Shown here: piece by piece, positions 12,101 through 21,629 of the stretch
Position numbering within the stretch: the stretch's first letter is position 1
How the letters are laid out: each line of letters starts with the position of its first letter
NCBI GenBank assembly: GCA_037176905.1
Contig: JBBBWG010004869.1
Location: forward strand, 1-29,078
Source of the DNA: Azolla pinnata
Taxonomy: Eukaryota > Streptophyta > Polypodiopsida > Salviniales > Salviniaceae
Length of the DNA: 29,078 bases
Direction of reading: 5' to 3'
Position numbers and translations under genes: made by a program
Notes under the pieces: generated by a model
What the model was told of the DNA's origin: nothing
What the model saw: the letters and a program-made list of their open reading frames with translations, nothing else
Databases searched by the model: none

Positions 12101-15100
12101 TTAGAATTACTACCACAAGACAAGGGGAGTTGCTTTGTTGAGGAAATGGGAAGAAAAGAAAGAAAGTCACATTAATGCCTTCTCAGAGGCCAAAATGACC
12201 TAAAGACAAAACAAAATGAGCAAATACATCATCAGATATTTTCCTCTCTCAAACAAGAACAGATATAACTAGCACATAAAGTTCTGAAATGTTGTAGAAA
12301 TCTAATGAACCGAGATTCTCTGCTTAGATTGACTACTTTAGCTTCAGCAAATCTCCAACATGGACTGCTCTAAGATGGAGAGATCTTTGAAATCCAGAAG
12401 GTGCATGGTGTTCCTTGTTAATAGCCTTTCTTTGTCAATGAAAGGGTGATGAAACCATGGTCCAGCTGCTCGTGATCTAGGCGCACAGAATATTTAGATT
12501 TCTTGATCAGTGGTAACCCCTTCTGATTTCCTTGGCTGAAGCCCCGCTCAGATATTCCTGAATTGACTAGAGAGCTTTTGAAATTAGTGACTGTTCTCTG
12601 TTGAAGAGATTTAAATTGTGGTTTTATTGTTTCTCCTATACTGATATATTAATTTATTTGACAAGGCCAAAATAGCCTATGAAACAGATTCAGAGCTTAG
12701 GCAAGACAAATTTTACCGCCTTTTTGAGAACTGCAAAGCAAACTATAATCCAAATCTCTACGGCACAATCCACAAATCCGTTCTTTCATAAATTTGCAAA
12801 TATAGCAGCTTATCTTAATTTTTACACACTTTAAAGCTCTTAAGTTTCCCTATCCAATTCAAAAGCAGGTGAGATGTATGTGATCCATTTGAGATGATCT
12901 GATCATATACATCTGGAGATTAAGAAAAAATAGCCCCTTAGTGAGTTATTGCTTATACAAGTTCTTTCTCTATCCAATTAGGCAATGCGGTGTACGTTCT
13001 ATATGTTTCCTAGTTTGATGCTATCCAAGTGTGACTACAAGGTATATTAGAGGTGGCACGATACCATAAGTTGAAGCACTTTTGCATATCTAAAGACCAA
13101 TAATGAATATCGCTCTGTCCTTCAGACTATTTGATGAACATAGCTTTAGGTCTTTGGGTATTTGTGTTTTGGGAGATCCCAAACCCATTGGATACACACT
13201 CGCTGAACCAATGCCTTAATGTTGCTCGCACATGTTCTTTGTTAAGATTTCACGACCATATTGTCCACAGATTTCTTTCTATCACTAAAGTGTACTTAAA
13301 ATATGCTGTCAAACAATCTTTCTGAAAACCAGGGTCTAGTTACGCAGCAAAATAGAATAAAGCATTGTCCATTGATCCCCCGGACGGGTTATCAAGAGAT
13401 AATCCAAGTTTAAACGTAATGAACCTGTATCTTTTTTGCAGATTTCTCAAGGCCGCTGGCTAGCTCATCAATCTTTCCATCACTAACGCTCTCAAGTACA
13501 CCAGGAACAAGATATCCTTCAGGCGGTTCAGGTGCTGTTGCAGTTGATTGCTGGGAATCGGATGAAGTTGCTTCAACCCGTACAAGTCTCCCTGAAGATG
13601 ATTGTTCCAAAAGAATGCCATGTGATTTTACTTCAATTTCAGTTGAGAATCTCTTGTTAAATTTATATCTTTTGCAGGAGACATGCAACCAACAAACCTT
13701 TATTCATGACACATGAAATACAACCACTATTGAATAATGCCATGACGCATTATTTCGCTATAGCACTAACATCGTGTCCTGTTATGTGGTTCTACTAAAC
13801 AGGCTATAAACTTTCATAGCAATACATCTAAGTACATCATCAGTGTTCACCTGGGACAGACTCTTTAAGTCTACAAAATCTCCTGTAAATAAAGACATTG
13901 AACCAGAACACTTCTCACTATGAGAACCTCTTTATACACAGCTCAGGAGCAAAAGCAATCTGAAAGGGGCTGCAATAGATCAGGCAATGGTATCCGGCTG
14001 TGCAAGTAGGTCACAACCATTTGCATCACCACTCACACTGTTGTTATTTACTAGGCAATGCCTTTATGCTGCTTCCCTCAATATGGAGACCTACCCTTCT
14101 TGGATAGAAACTGTAGAAGATGTTTCAAAGTTTATTCACTTTAGTGACCTCTCCTTTTTGGATAGAAAAATCTTGAAGATATGCAAAGGTACTTCCCCCT
14201 GGGTAACTCTCCTTCGACAGATGAATGTGGAAGAAGTTTGAAAGGTTCTTCACATTGGAGACATCTCCTTCTTGGATAGAAAAATGTCGAACATGTCTTT
14301 AAAGGTGCATCTTCCACTTTGGAGACTTTTCCTTCTTGAATGGACAAATGTTAAAAGACGTTTCCATAGGTGCTGGAGTACATCTGCAGTCAGATATTTG
14401 TTGCTCGGCTAATGAAATTATATTCCCTACAAAGGTTTGGTCCCCAAGTTCCATCGCATTGATGACATCTGGTGTTTTAAGTTGTATGAAACACAAATTC
14501 GTTCATGGTTCTTGGATTTGTAAAAGTGCATAATTTCTTTCAAGGCCACCAAGAGCTGAATATTCACAAAACAGTTGAGCACATGCACCTTTGCGTGGGA
14601 AAACAAGGGCTTGTAAATATTAATCTAAGTATGTGTGGGTTCCTGTGTGTGCTACTTATTTGTTTCTCTGAAGTTTCCAAGTCCTCGTCTAGTTTCACAT
14701 GCTTGTGCAGCATTAAACACCACCCCTGTAATTCCATAAATGTTGGAAACAATGAAGCGTCATCACATACAAAATGACTTTAGTGCATCTATATGTCTTT
14801 GAGATGCCTGCCTCCAAAACACAAGGAAATATGCACAACTAAATAAGAATTGGTGTAAGAACGAAGCATTAATATGAATATGAACGATTTCTATGTAGCA
14901 GGATAATACCTTGGTCATTGAAAATTTTCGGTCCAGTTACAATAGCTTCAACTGATGGAGAAAAACAAGCGGCATGCGAAGGAATAGATCTCAACTGTGC
15001 TGTCCAGCAACTCAGGATCACAAAATTTTTCGTTAGATACATCTCGTACTTAGAATTTATTGCAAACACAATTGTGCATTTCATCTCTAGAAGACTTTGC

Positions 15101-16715
15101 ACTTGAAGTTGGCATCTGTCTTCTTCTAGAAATCAATTTATAATAGATTATTACTAAAACGGTTACTGATCACAATTCAGAGGAAAAGAATCACTATGCT
15201 CATCTTTCAATGCCTACTGTATAAAGGGGTATTAAATTTTCATCAACATTTACTGATCTGCAGCGACAACACATCGTCGATCATTTCAGCTCTCCTAATC
15301 ATGAATCTCAAAAACAGTATGTATGGCTTGCCTTAGTGGGATTGACGCTGTTTATCCATAGATATACACTACAACAACACATAAGAGCGGGGGATGTAAA
15401 ATGGAAAAGAATCACTATGCTCATCTTTCAATGTCTATTGTATAAAGGGCTACTATTAAATTTTCATCATCATTTACTGATCTGCATCAACAACATATCA
15501 TCAATCATTTCAGCTCTCCTAATAATGAATCTCGAAAATAGTATGTATGGCTTGCATTAGTGGGATTGACGCTGTTTATCCATAGATATACACTACAACA
15601 ACACATAAGCACGGGGGATGTAAAATGGATGATCTTGCTACACTACCTATGCTCCTCATATGGAGCATAGCACACTACGACAACACAGAAGAGCGGGGAA
15701 TGTAAAATGGATGATCGTGTTAAAGAAGGATTCAAAAGTAATGTACTATAGCACAATTTTTCTTCAAGTTACCAAGCCAACACAATTTCATAGGCGCAAA
15801 CCACAGCTAAGCACAACACTCAACTGTTATGATTCTGAGGACATAGGCAAATTCCTGATTGTGGATCCTCTATCTTTTCACTTTCACAATCAATCCTGAA
15901 ACCGCATTATCGATAAACATTTCCACAATATATTCTCAGAATGAAATGAAAAGAATCAACAAGTAATATTCGCATTACACATTCCAGAAGACCAAAAAGG
16001 CAGCATTTAGCATGCACTTAAAAAACTGAATCAAAGAGTAAACAGAACTTAGATGGGCGATCTCAGGTGGCAATGAAGAAGAATAAAATTTTTTACAAAC
16101 TAATTTACTTCCAGAAATAAGTATGTATGTTTGGATGCGTGTTATGTTAGTTCTCACGGATGCATGAAGGGCTATAAACACCTACGGATGGAAACTTTTA
16201 ACTCGTCTATGAAGAAATAAGGGAGATACTACTGAAAGCTGACGAATTTGACCTTGCAATCAATTGATGAATAGGAAACGAGATGAAAACAGTACCAATT
16301 CAATGTCATAATCAAAGCAAGGAAATTAAATCCGCCAGATAGGAGAATGTACATTCAACGCTACTGTTTTGTTGTACATAATCAATCCAAATTCAGTCCG
16401 TTAAATACGGAAGAGAACAGTGACTGAGAGACACTATCATAGATACTATGCCATGGTCGACCAGAAAACGAGAATTCAACAAGAAAAAGTGTACATGAAA
16501 CCTAGAGGCTATACAAACACGTCTCTTTCTAGCGAACATTTGGGGAACCAAGCCAGCAACGACAGTACCGAGGTTCTTGACTTACACATTTCAGCAGGAG
16601 AAGGATGGAAGAATCTGTCGAGCTTCCTGCTCTTCTGCAATCCATGAGAAGCGTGGGGCGACGGAGGAGTGGAAGCGACACAGAAGGATGACGCAGCGGA
16701 GAAGGTCCAAGCCAT
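3163..16715 (-). CDS. SBE2: 1,4-alpha-glucan (starch) branching enzyme, class II, plastid; complete multi-exon gene
   Basis: The enzyme cuts alpha-1,4-glucan chains and rejoins them by alpha-1,6 bonds, branching amylopectin in plastids. Coding exons in gene order: 16586-16715, 14910-14951 (possibly optional), 13425-13591, 11930-12075, 11435-11533, 10119-10161, 9971-10030, 9806-9886, 8229-8345, 8046-8129, 7401-7522, 7163-7282, 6805-6934, 6575-6685, 6156-6284, 5969-6072, 5756-5900, 5001-5148, 4810-4877, 4597-4674, 4360-4515, 4109-4183, 3163-3270 (TAG). Every junction is GT-AG and every phase agrees, giving 820 aa (806 without the 42-nt exon). Residues 1 to about 65 look like a chloroplast transit peptide. 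A CBM48 domain follows ([11 protein letters not shown] 199-209, GDFNNWN 215-221). The GH13 core has region I DIVHSH (400-405), region [12 protein letters not shown] (nucleophile D471), region III GED (acid/base E526) and region IV ESHDQ (D594). Class II is indicated by [13 protein letters not shown] and [11 protein letters not shown]. Two oddities are a shortened loop after EWIDFPR and Tyr for Phe in region II. The donor of exon 4360-4515 (AAG|GTGGTG) was chosen by family alignment. Confidence 0.96.
7590..8020. repeat. Degenerate direct repeat in a branching enzyme intron
   Basis: Two diverged copies of a segment of about 200 bp lie in the intron 7523-8045. The best conserved blocks share an ATGCTCAAGCAGACAAG-like core, preceded in both copies by a GTTCAGT block and followed by TATGTCCA. 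One copy runs roughly 7600-7795 and the other roughly 7797-8020. No coding content was seen. Confidence 0.6.
14079..14370. repeat. Degenerate tandem repeat of about 65 bp in the first large branching enzyme intron
   Basis: Four to five diverged copies carry the recurring block CTCCTTCTTGGATAGAAAAA, followed by a GAAGATGTTTCAAAGGT-like block and then by TTGGAGAC or a variant. Blocks start near 14090, 14150, 14205, 14262 and 14325. The copies have drifted, so the array appears old. No function is evident. Confidence 0.65.
14910..14951 (-). CDS. SBE2: Probable 42-nt coding exon in the branching enzyme transit-peptide region (constitutive or cassette)
   Basis: The minus strand shows a strong acceptor (pyrimidine tract then CATCAG) followed by 42 nt and the donor CAAG|GTATTA. 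It encodes [13 protein letters not shown] with split codons at both ends. The upstream exon ends ATG T|GTAAGT (one base left over) and the downstream exon starts after CTTCAG with two bases to complete a codon. The 42-nt segment fits both, and skipping it also keeps the frame. Inclusion gives 820 aa and exclusion 806 aa. Both sit before the CBM48 domain, so enzyme activity should be unaffected. Confidence 0.55.
15182..15630. repeat. Tandem duplication of about 221 bp in the first large branching enzyme intron
   Basis: Copy 1 (15182-15402) and copy 2 (15403 to about 15630) both start GGAAAAGAATCACTATGCTC and both end with a block containing ACTACAACAACACATAAG and GGGGATGTAAAATGG. The copies differ mainly by single bases and short indels. 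A third partial trace of the final block lies at about 15672-15710. The duplication lies entirely inside the intron upstream of the 42-nt exon. Confidence 0.85.
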
Positions 16716-16929
16716 GCCTATCGATCCGGAAGAGAGGAGAGGAAGAGAATCGGCGGTAGGGATCGGGATGGGGGAGAGGAAGGAAGATTCAGGAGCTCAG
16801 ACGGAAGCAGCTATGGCCTGATCGAGCTGAAGGCGAAACAGAAGGAAGCTCCGGAGACGAAAACTGTGAGCAGATGGAAAAGAAGAAGAAAAGATTTCTT
16901 CATACGAAGCATCAAATATCGTCTCCAAT

Positions 16930-17310
16930 CCATTTTTCTATTTTTCGCCATTTTCCTTATTTTTCCTTTTTCCCTTACATTTTCTTCCTTTTTTTATTTT
17001 CAAATTTCCCATTTTTTTCCCAGTTTCCACTTTGCCCTTTTTCTTTTTTTTTCCATTTTGTTCTTTTCTTCTTCGTTTTCCCAGATTTTTGTTGTTTTTT
17101 TCCATTTTGTTCTTTTTTTTCTTCCTTTTCCATTCTTCCTTTTCTTCTATTTTCCCAGATTTTTGTTGTTTTTCCAGTCTATTTTTCTGTTTTTTGTTTT
17201 CCATTTTTTTGTAATTAATTCCACTATTTCACTTCTGTTTTTGCTTAGTTAGTATGATGAGGAACCGTTTTTCTTTTTTTTTTTGTTTTAATTGTTGATT
17301 TTCAGTCCTT
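16930..17310. repeat. Long T/C-rich low-complexity tract upstream of the branching enzyme
   Basis: About 380 bp consist almost entirely of T runs broken by CC and CA dinucleotides (purine-rich on the gene's strand). It begins about 215 bp upstream of the branching enzyme ATG. Within it, degenerate copies of a unit reading roughly CCAGATTTTTGTTGTTTTTTCC recur near 17080 and 17155. Apparent open frames here encode only Phe/Ser/Pro or Lys/Glu low-complexity sequence and are not genes. Confidence 0.85.
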
Positions 17311-17367
17311 TTTTTTAAATCAAAATTATGACTATTTATTTTAGCAAATTCAACGGTATTAGATGCC

Positions 17368-17480
17368 CATGCGCAGATTTTTTTTGTTTTTCTAAAGTTA
17401 ATAAAAATCTCAAAAGTGTGAAAACATAAACACTTTTGAGATTTTTATTAACTTTAGAAAAACAAAAAAATCTGCGCATG
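17368..17480. repeat. Near-perfect inverted repeat (hairpin), arms about 51 bp, loop 10 nt
   Basis: The left arm 17368-17419 starts CATGCGCAGA and the right arm 17430-17480 ends TCTGCGCATG. The arms are reverse complements apart from a single-base length difference in a T/A run. The loop is 17420-17429. It lies 0.65-0.77 kb upstream of the branching enzyme ATG and runs directly into the TG-rich microsatellite. It could be a foldback element or a precursor of small RNAs. No target-site duplication was found. Confidence 0.92.
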
Positions 17481-17827
17481 TATGTATGTGTGCGTGTGTA
17501 TGTAATGTTTGTATGTATGTATGTATGTGTATCTATGTGTGTATGCATGTATGCGTGCGTATGTATCTATGTATGTATGCATGTGTATGCATGTGTATGC
17601 ATATGTATGCATGTGTATGCATGTGTATGCATGTGTGTGCTTATGTGTAACGTATGCATGTGTGCGTATGCATGTGTGCATGGATATTTGTGTATGTATG
17701 CATGTTTGTATATGTATTTGTGTATGTATGTGTGCGCTTGTGCCTATATGTATGCATGTGCGTGCATGTTATGTGTGCATGCATGCATGTGTGTGTGCAT
17801 GCATATGTGTGTGTGTGTGTGTATGCA
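17476..17827. repeat. TG/TATG/CATG microsatellite, about 350 bp
   Basis: Alternating TATG, TGTG, CATG and CGTG tetranucleotides continue for about 350 bp from the end of the hairpin. The alternating purine-pyrimidine pattern is typical of Z-DNA-prone sequence. It produces long open frames of Cys/Met/Val/Tyr in several phases; these are artefacts of the repeat. Confidence 0.95.
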
Positions 17828-17861
17828 TTCAAAGGGGATAACATGGGCTCTATCGGCCAAC

Positions 17862-17869
17862 CACGTGTC
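17862..17869. promoter_or_regulatory. G-box / ABRE (CACGTGTC)
   Basis: CCACGTGTCA around this position contains the palindromic G-box CACGTG and the extended ABRE form CACGTGTC, recognised by bZIP and bHLH factors in plants. It lies about 1.15 kb upstream of the branching enzyme ATG and 3.8 kb upstream of the transporter ATG. The match is clear; a regulatory role is only possible. Confidence 0.4.
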
Positions 17870-20110
17870 ACACCTTTAGAATCTCGCAACAAACATTCTA
17901 CGTAATATTCTGTGCGCCCATTCGGGTGATGAATCCGGGCATGAGCCCATTCTGTGTCAATCGCCTGCTCTGAATCGGGCCAAAACACCCTCTCTCCGAT
18001 CTGATCTGCCCTGATACAGAGCATATCTACCCCTACCCACTCTGATCAGTTAAGACTAGTTTAAGGGCAAAACCTTGTTAGCACTTCGGAGGGTATGTTC
18101 AGAGCCTTCTCGACGCAAAGCATGTTTCAAGCTCCAAGTGTATATATACATCGACGCATGCATCTCTGCTTTGGGAGCTGTGGACGAAAGATTCCAGCCC
18201 CGTTTTTCCAGCCCTGACTGGTGCGAAAGCGCCTCTCTTCTTTTGCTCCTCTTTAATTGTTTGGAAATAAGACTCTTGACAAAGTAAGTGCACTGAAATT
18301 CGGGTTTGCGTGACCAGCCAGAAAGGCACACCGCACTCGCCGATTTCGTGCCATCGTGAGTTCATGTACATTGCACGCATTGGGGCATCCGAGCTTTGTT
18401 GTGCTCGATTTGATATACTGCGATCTGTCAATCTTCTTGGCGTGCTTTGCCACCAATCGATATTGCAAATGCACATGAGTTTGGATCATATTCAACAATC
18501 ATCGATATTTGCAACCCGCAAATCTTGCACTCATGCCTTATCAAGTTACGCGTGTCATGGAGCTCCGAAGGGATGCTTCGATTTCTTCGTATGCAGATTG
18601 ATAAGTGAAAAGATTAGAGCCTACGATGAAGGAAAGTTTCAAGCGAGTTAGAGATTCTAAAGAAAGTTTACAACTTGCAGTGATCAACTTCTATACAATC
18701 TCAAGAAAGTTTATCAACATGGTGTAATCATTCAGTGCTGCATGGATTTTATATATAATTAATTCTTAAGCTCAATCTGTTCCAAATTAGCCCTCATTTA
18801 CTCGTCATTAGATTAGAGAAAAAAATATGCAAAAACCTATCTCATGACCAATTAGGATATCTGTTTTCAAAGAATTTTTTAAACTATCTTAGTTTGTCCT
18901 TGATTTTTAAGGATGTCGTCAACTCCAAACATTTGATTGCTTTGTGACTTTAACTTTGGCATATCATTGGCAAACGAATTATAAAAATAAAGCAAGTTAA
19001 CCAACAATTATTACAAATCCTTTTCTGTTCTATCTGCTACAAGAGTAGTTGATCTTCTTCCCATTAACGTAGTTTGCCTCTAACTACTAGCACAACTGCT
19101 TGTTTGACATTACCTAATTCTTTTGCAAACTACAACTTACATCCTCACTTCAACATTTCATTCCTTCTCAATCCATAAGCTTTTTTGTAAAACTATGAGT
19201 CCATATCTTACAAGGTGTATATCAAGACCTATCCTCACAGATAACCATATGTCGAGCATCATTAGGTGGACATATTGTCTCCCAACTTGAAATAGGTGAT
19301 GATTTCACTTTGGCTTTTGTATTGAAATATAGTTATCGCGCTGGTCTCTGTAATATGAAGCTTGATTACAAGAAATTAAGGCATGTTTCAATCATCAATA
19401 GAGTCATCCAAGTTGTTCTCCACTTATTCCTCCCCATACACTTCCAAATTAATGTCTTCCATATCCATTTTTAATGGACATCTCACATTTCAACATGTCA
19501 CCATTTTAGATAAAATTTCAAGGAGAGAAATATGAGGGACAAATTCTCAACTCCCCGTCAAATAATATGTCGTCGACTCATACCTCGCATAATAAATCTA
19601 AAAAGGATAGAGGAACTAAGCAAGAATATTAAGCATGGCTGAAGTAACGTTCGCGATTTTCATAAAAGAAATCCATACAAGTTAGGCCATATTTTTTCTA
19701 TAGCTGATCTACAATCTTATTAGATCCTATACTTAATTTCTAGTCATATTTTACATTGATTTGTTACTAGAATTCTTTACTTCCGACATCATCGAAGAAA
19801 AATTCGACAATTTACTTCATACTTCCCCCAAGTCACATCGACAATCAATCTTGTAAATTCTTAATTTGCACAACCTCGCGAGAGCTTTAAAAGCTATGAA
19901 CAATGGGACAATGACATTGTAACCTAATAACGTTGTGGGATTCCAAGGTAGAAGAATCATGGAAATCCAACAATTTATCTTGTATTTCTTTTAAATTTCC
20001 AAGTAGAAATCATTGGCCAATTTAGGGTAATCTTGACACATGAAGACATCTTTTTTAAGTTCATTCTATGATACCACATTATATGACTAGCTAAATTAAA
20101 AGTTTCTTAA

Positions 20111-20430
20111 TAGACACCTTAATTGATTATTATAAAAATTCCCCTAAAATATTTATCATGACCTATAATGTATAACTTATATCATGAACTATAATGTATA
20201 ACTTATATCATGAACTATAAAGTATAACTTAGCTTGGGCGATGTTTTTTTACTAGTTAAATACCTATATGATTTCTTCTTTTGACCTAGATTATAGGCTT
20301 CTCCATAGACTCCTTAATTAATTAGTTATAAACAAATCCCCTAAATTATTTATCATGAACTATAATGCATAACTTAGCTTGGGCGATCTTGTTTTACTAG
20401 GAAATTATCAATATTATTTCTTCTTTGTGG
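20111..20430. repeat. Diverged direct repeat containing three 26-bp tandem copies
   Basis: A segment starting TAGACACCTTAATT at 20111 recurs as TAGACTCCTTAATT at 20306. Both copies run through CCCCTAAA, TATCATGA and ACTTAGCTTGGGCGAT, and then to TTTACTAG and ATTTCTTCTTT. Inside the left copy, ATCATGAACTATAATGTATA is present three times at 26-bp spacing (starting 20155, 20181, 20207), whereas the right copy has it once. The tandem expansion therefore probably followed the duplication. Confidence 0.85.
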
Positions 20431-21629
20431 CAAAATTACGTTACATTAGCAATCTTAGGATATATTGTTAAAATGCTACTTAGAAACAACAGGGTCGTTG
20501 ACATGCAAGGAATTGGGAATATAATTTACAAGCGAATTATATAATTGGGTGAATGGAAGGACATAAAGTTGGTTGGGCACACTTTCAAGTAGGATCAGAC
20601 GAGTTCATGGCTGAGACAGATGGATGCATGCAGAGGTTAATATAAAGGCTTTAAAATTTAATTGATTTAAGTGTGAAACACAATAGGGTGGTCGTGGGCG
20701 TGCATGCAAAAAAAAGAAGAAAAAAAAAAGACGGAGATAAAACACAACCCTATCTATAGCTATAGTTAACAATAACTAATGTGTTAGTTCATCCCCTCTA
20801 TCGATAACCTAGAGCAAATATTTGGATAAGAGTGGAGATAATTTTTAATAATTTCATGATAAATGTGTATGTATATATACGAGAGAAGTAGTCAATATAA
20901 GAACTCATGCAGTGGTGTGTTTTGGTCCACCAATTTGAGTTTTGATCAGACGTTTAAGTTGCCTTGGCAAGGTAATTAGCTAAATATTAGCACAATTGGA
21001 CTACAGTCTATCATCCTAGAATATGTAGATTATGTTACGTATGCCAAAAATGCATAATATTGAAGCTGTAATTATGATTCAACACTTATACGTTGAACTT
21101 CAGATCATCTTTGTTTCGACTATTATAATTTAGATCATAGAAATTTCATACGCTAGCAAAAATTTAATGTGGCGGCCATCTAGCCTGTGGTCGTATCTAT
21201 AATTTGAGATTAATGCTTTAAGCTTAAACAGGTGGATTTGCTTAATTATATGCAGAACAAATTGTATTTTGGTAATCATTTTATGGTGTTAACGAGGGAT
21301 TAATTAGCCATGCAGGCTGATACTAGACGTCTTTTAACTAGTTATAAATTACAATCATGCTGCTGCATATTGCATGTCGTGATCATACGTATAGCCATCA
21401 GCGTGATCACATGACTAGCAGCAGCTTACTAGTAATTCATCAAACAATCTAAATATTGGTGCTAATCATATGATCAAAATATGTAAGTACACAATGTATC
21501 AAACTGCGGAACGTGTACTTCTAATTAACGATCGGCAATCGGAGTTAGAGCTGAATTAATTGATCTCGTGTCAAATTTTTTGCTTTTAATCTATTGGGCG
21601 ATTTGTGCAGATACGTTGGTTAATAAATT

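Larger units (their letters stand above)
17828..21629. other. Intergenic region upstream of both divergent genes
   Basis: AT-rich DNA between the branching enzyme (leftward) and the transporter (rightward). It holds the G-box at 17862, tandem and direct repeats at 20111-20430, and a short purine-rich run near 20707-20730. The frames open around 18310-18650 (113 codons) and 19230-19480 resemble no protein known to me and are probably chance. TTTGTGCAG at 21602-21610, 20 bp before the transporter ATG, looks like a splice acceptor and may end a 5' UTR intron. Confidence 0.55.

Noticed and set aside
12425-12650. Minus-strand open stretch of about 75 codons in the branching enzyme intron 12076-13424, followed in another frame by [14 protein letters not shown]
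   Set aside because: It hints at a decayed gene fragment (the second part faintly resembles a kinase C-lobe end), but the frames are broken and no hallmark residue is present, so no call is made.
14869-15102. Whole 77-codon minus-strand frame as a separate gene or alternative first exon
   Set aside because: Only its last 42 nt before the GTATTA donor follow a good acceptor and fit the branching enzyme phase; the upstream part has no signal of its own.
16866-17252. 128-codon Phe/Ser-rich open frame and its Lys/Glu-rich antisense counterpart
   Set aside because: Low-complexity translation of the T/C-rich tract; no domain or start context supports a gene.
17436-17905. Long open frames (up to 147 codons) across the TG/TATG repeat on both strands
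   Set aside because: They encode only repeated Cys/Met/Val/Tyr or His/Thr/Tyr patterns in several phases at once, as expected of a microsatellite.
18310-18651. 113-codon open frame upstream of the transporter
   Set aside because: No recognisable motif; an overlapping antisense frame of 125 codons is equally long, suggesting chance.
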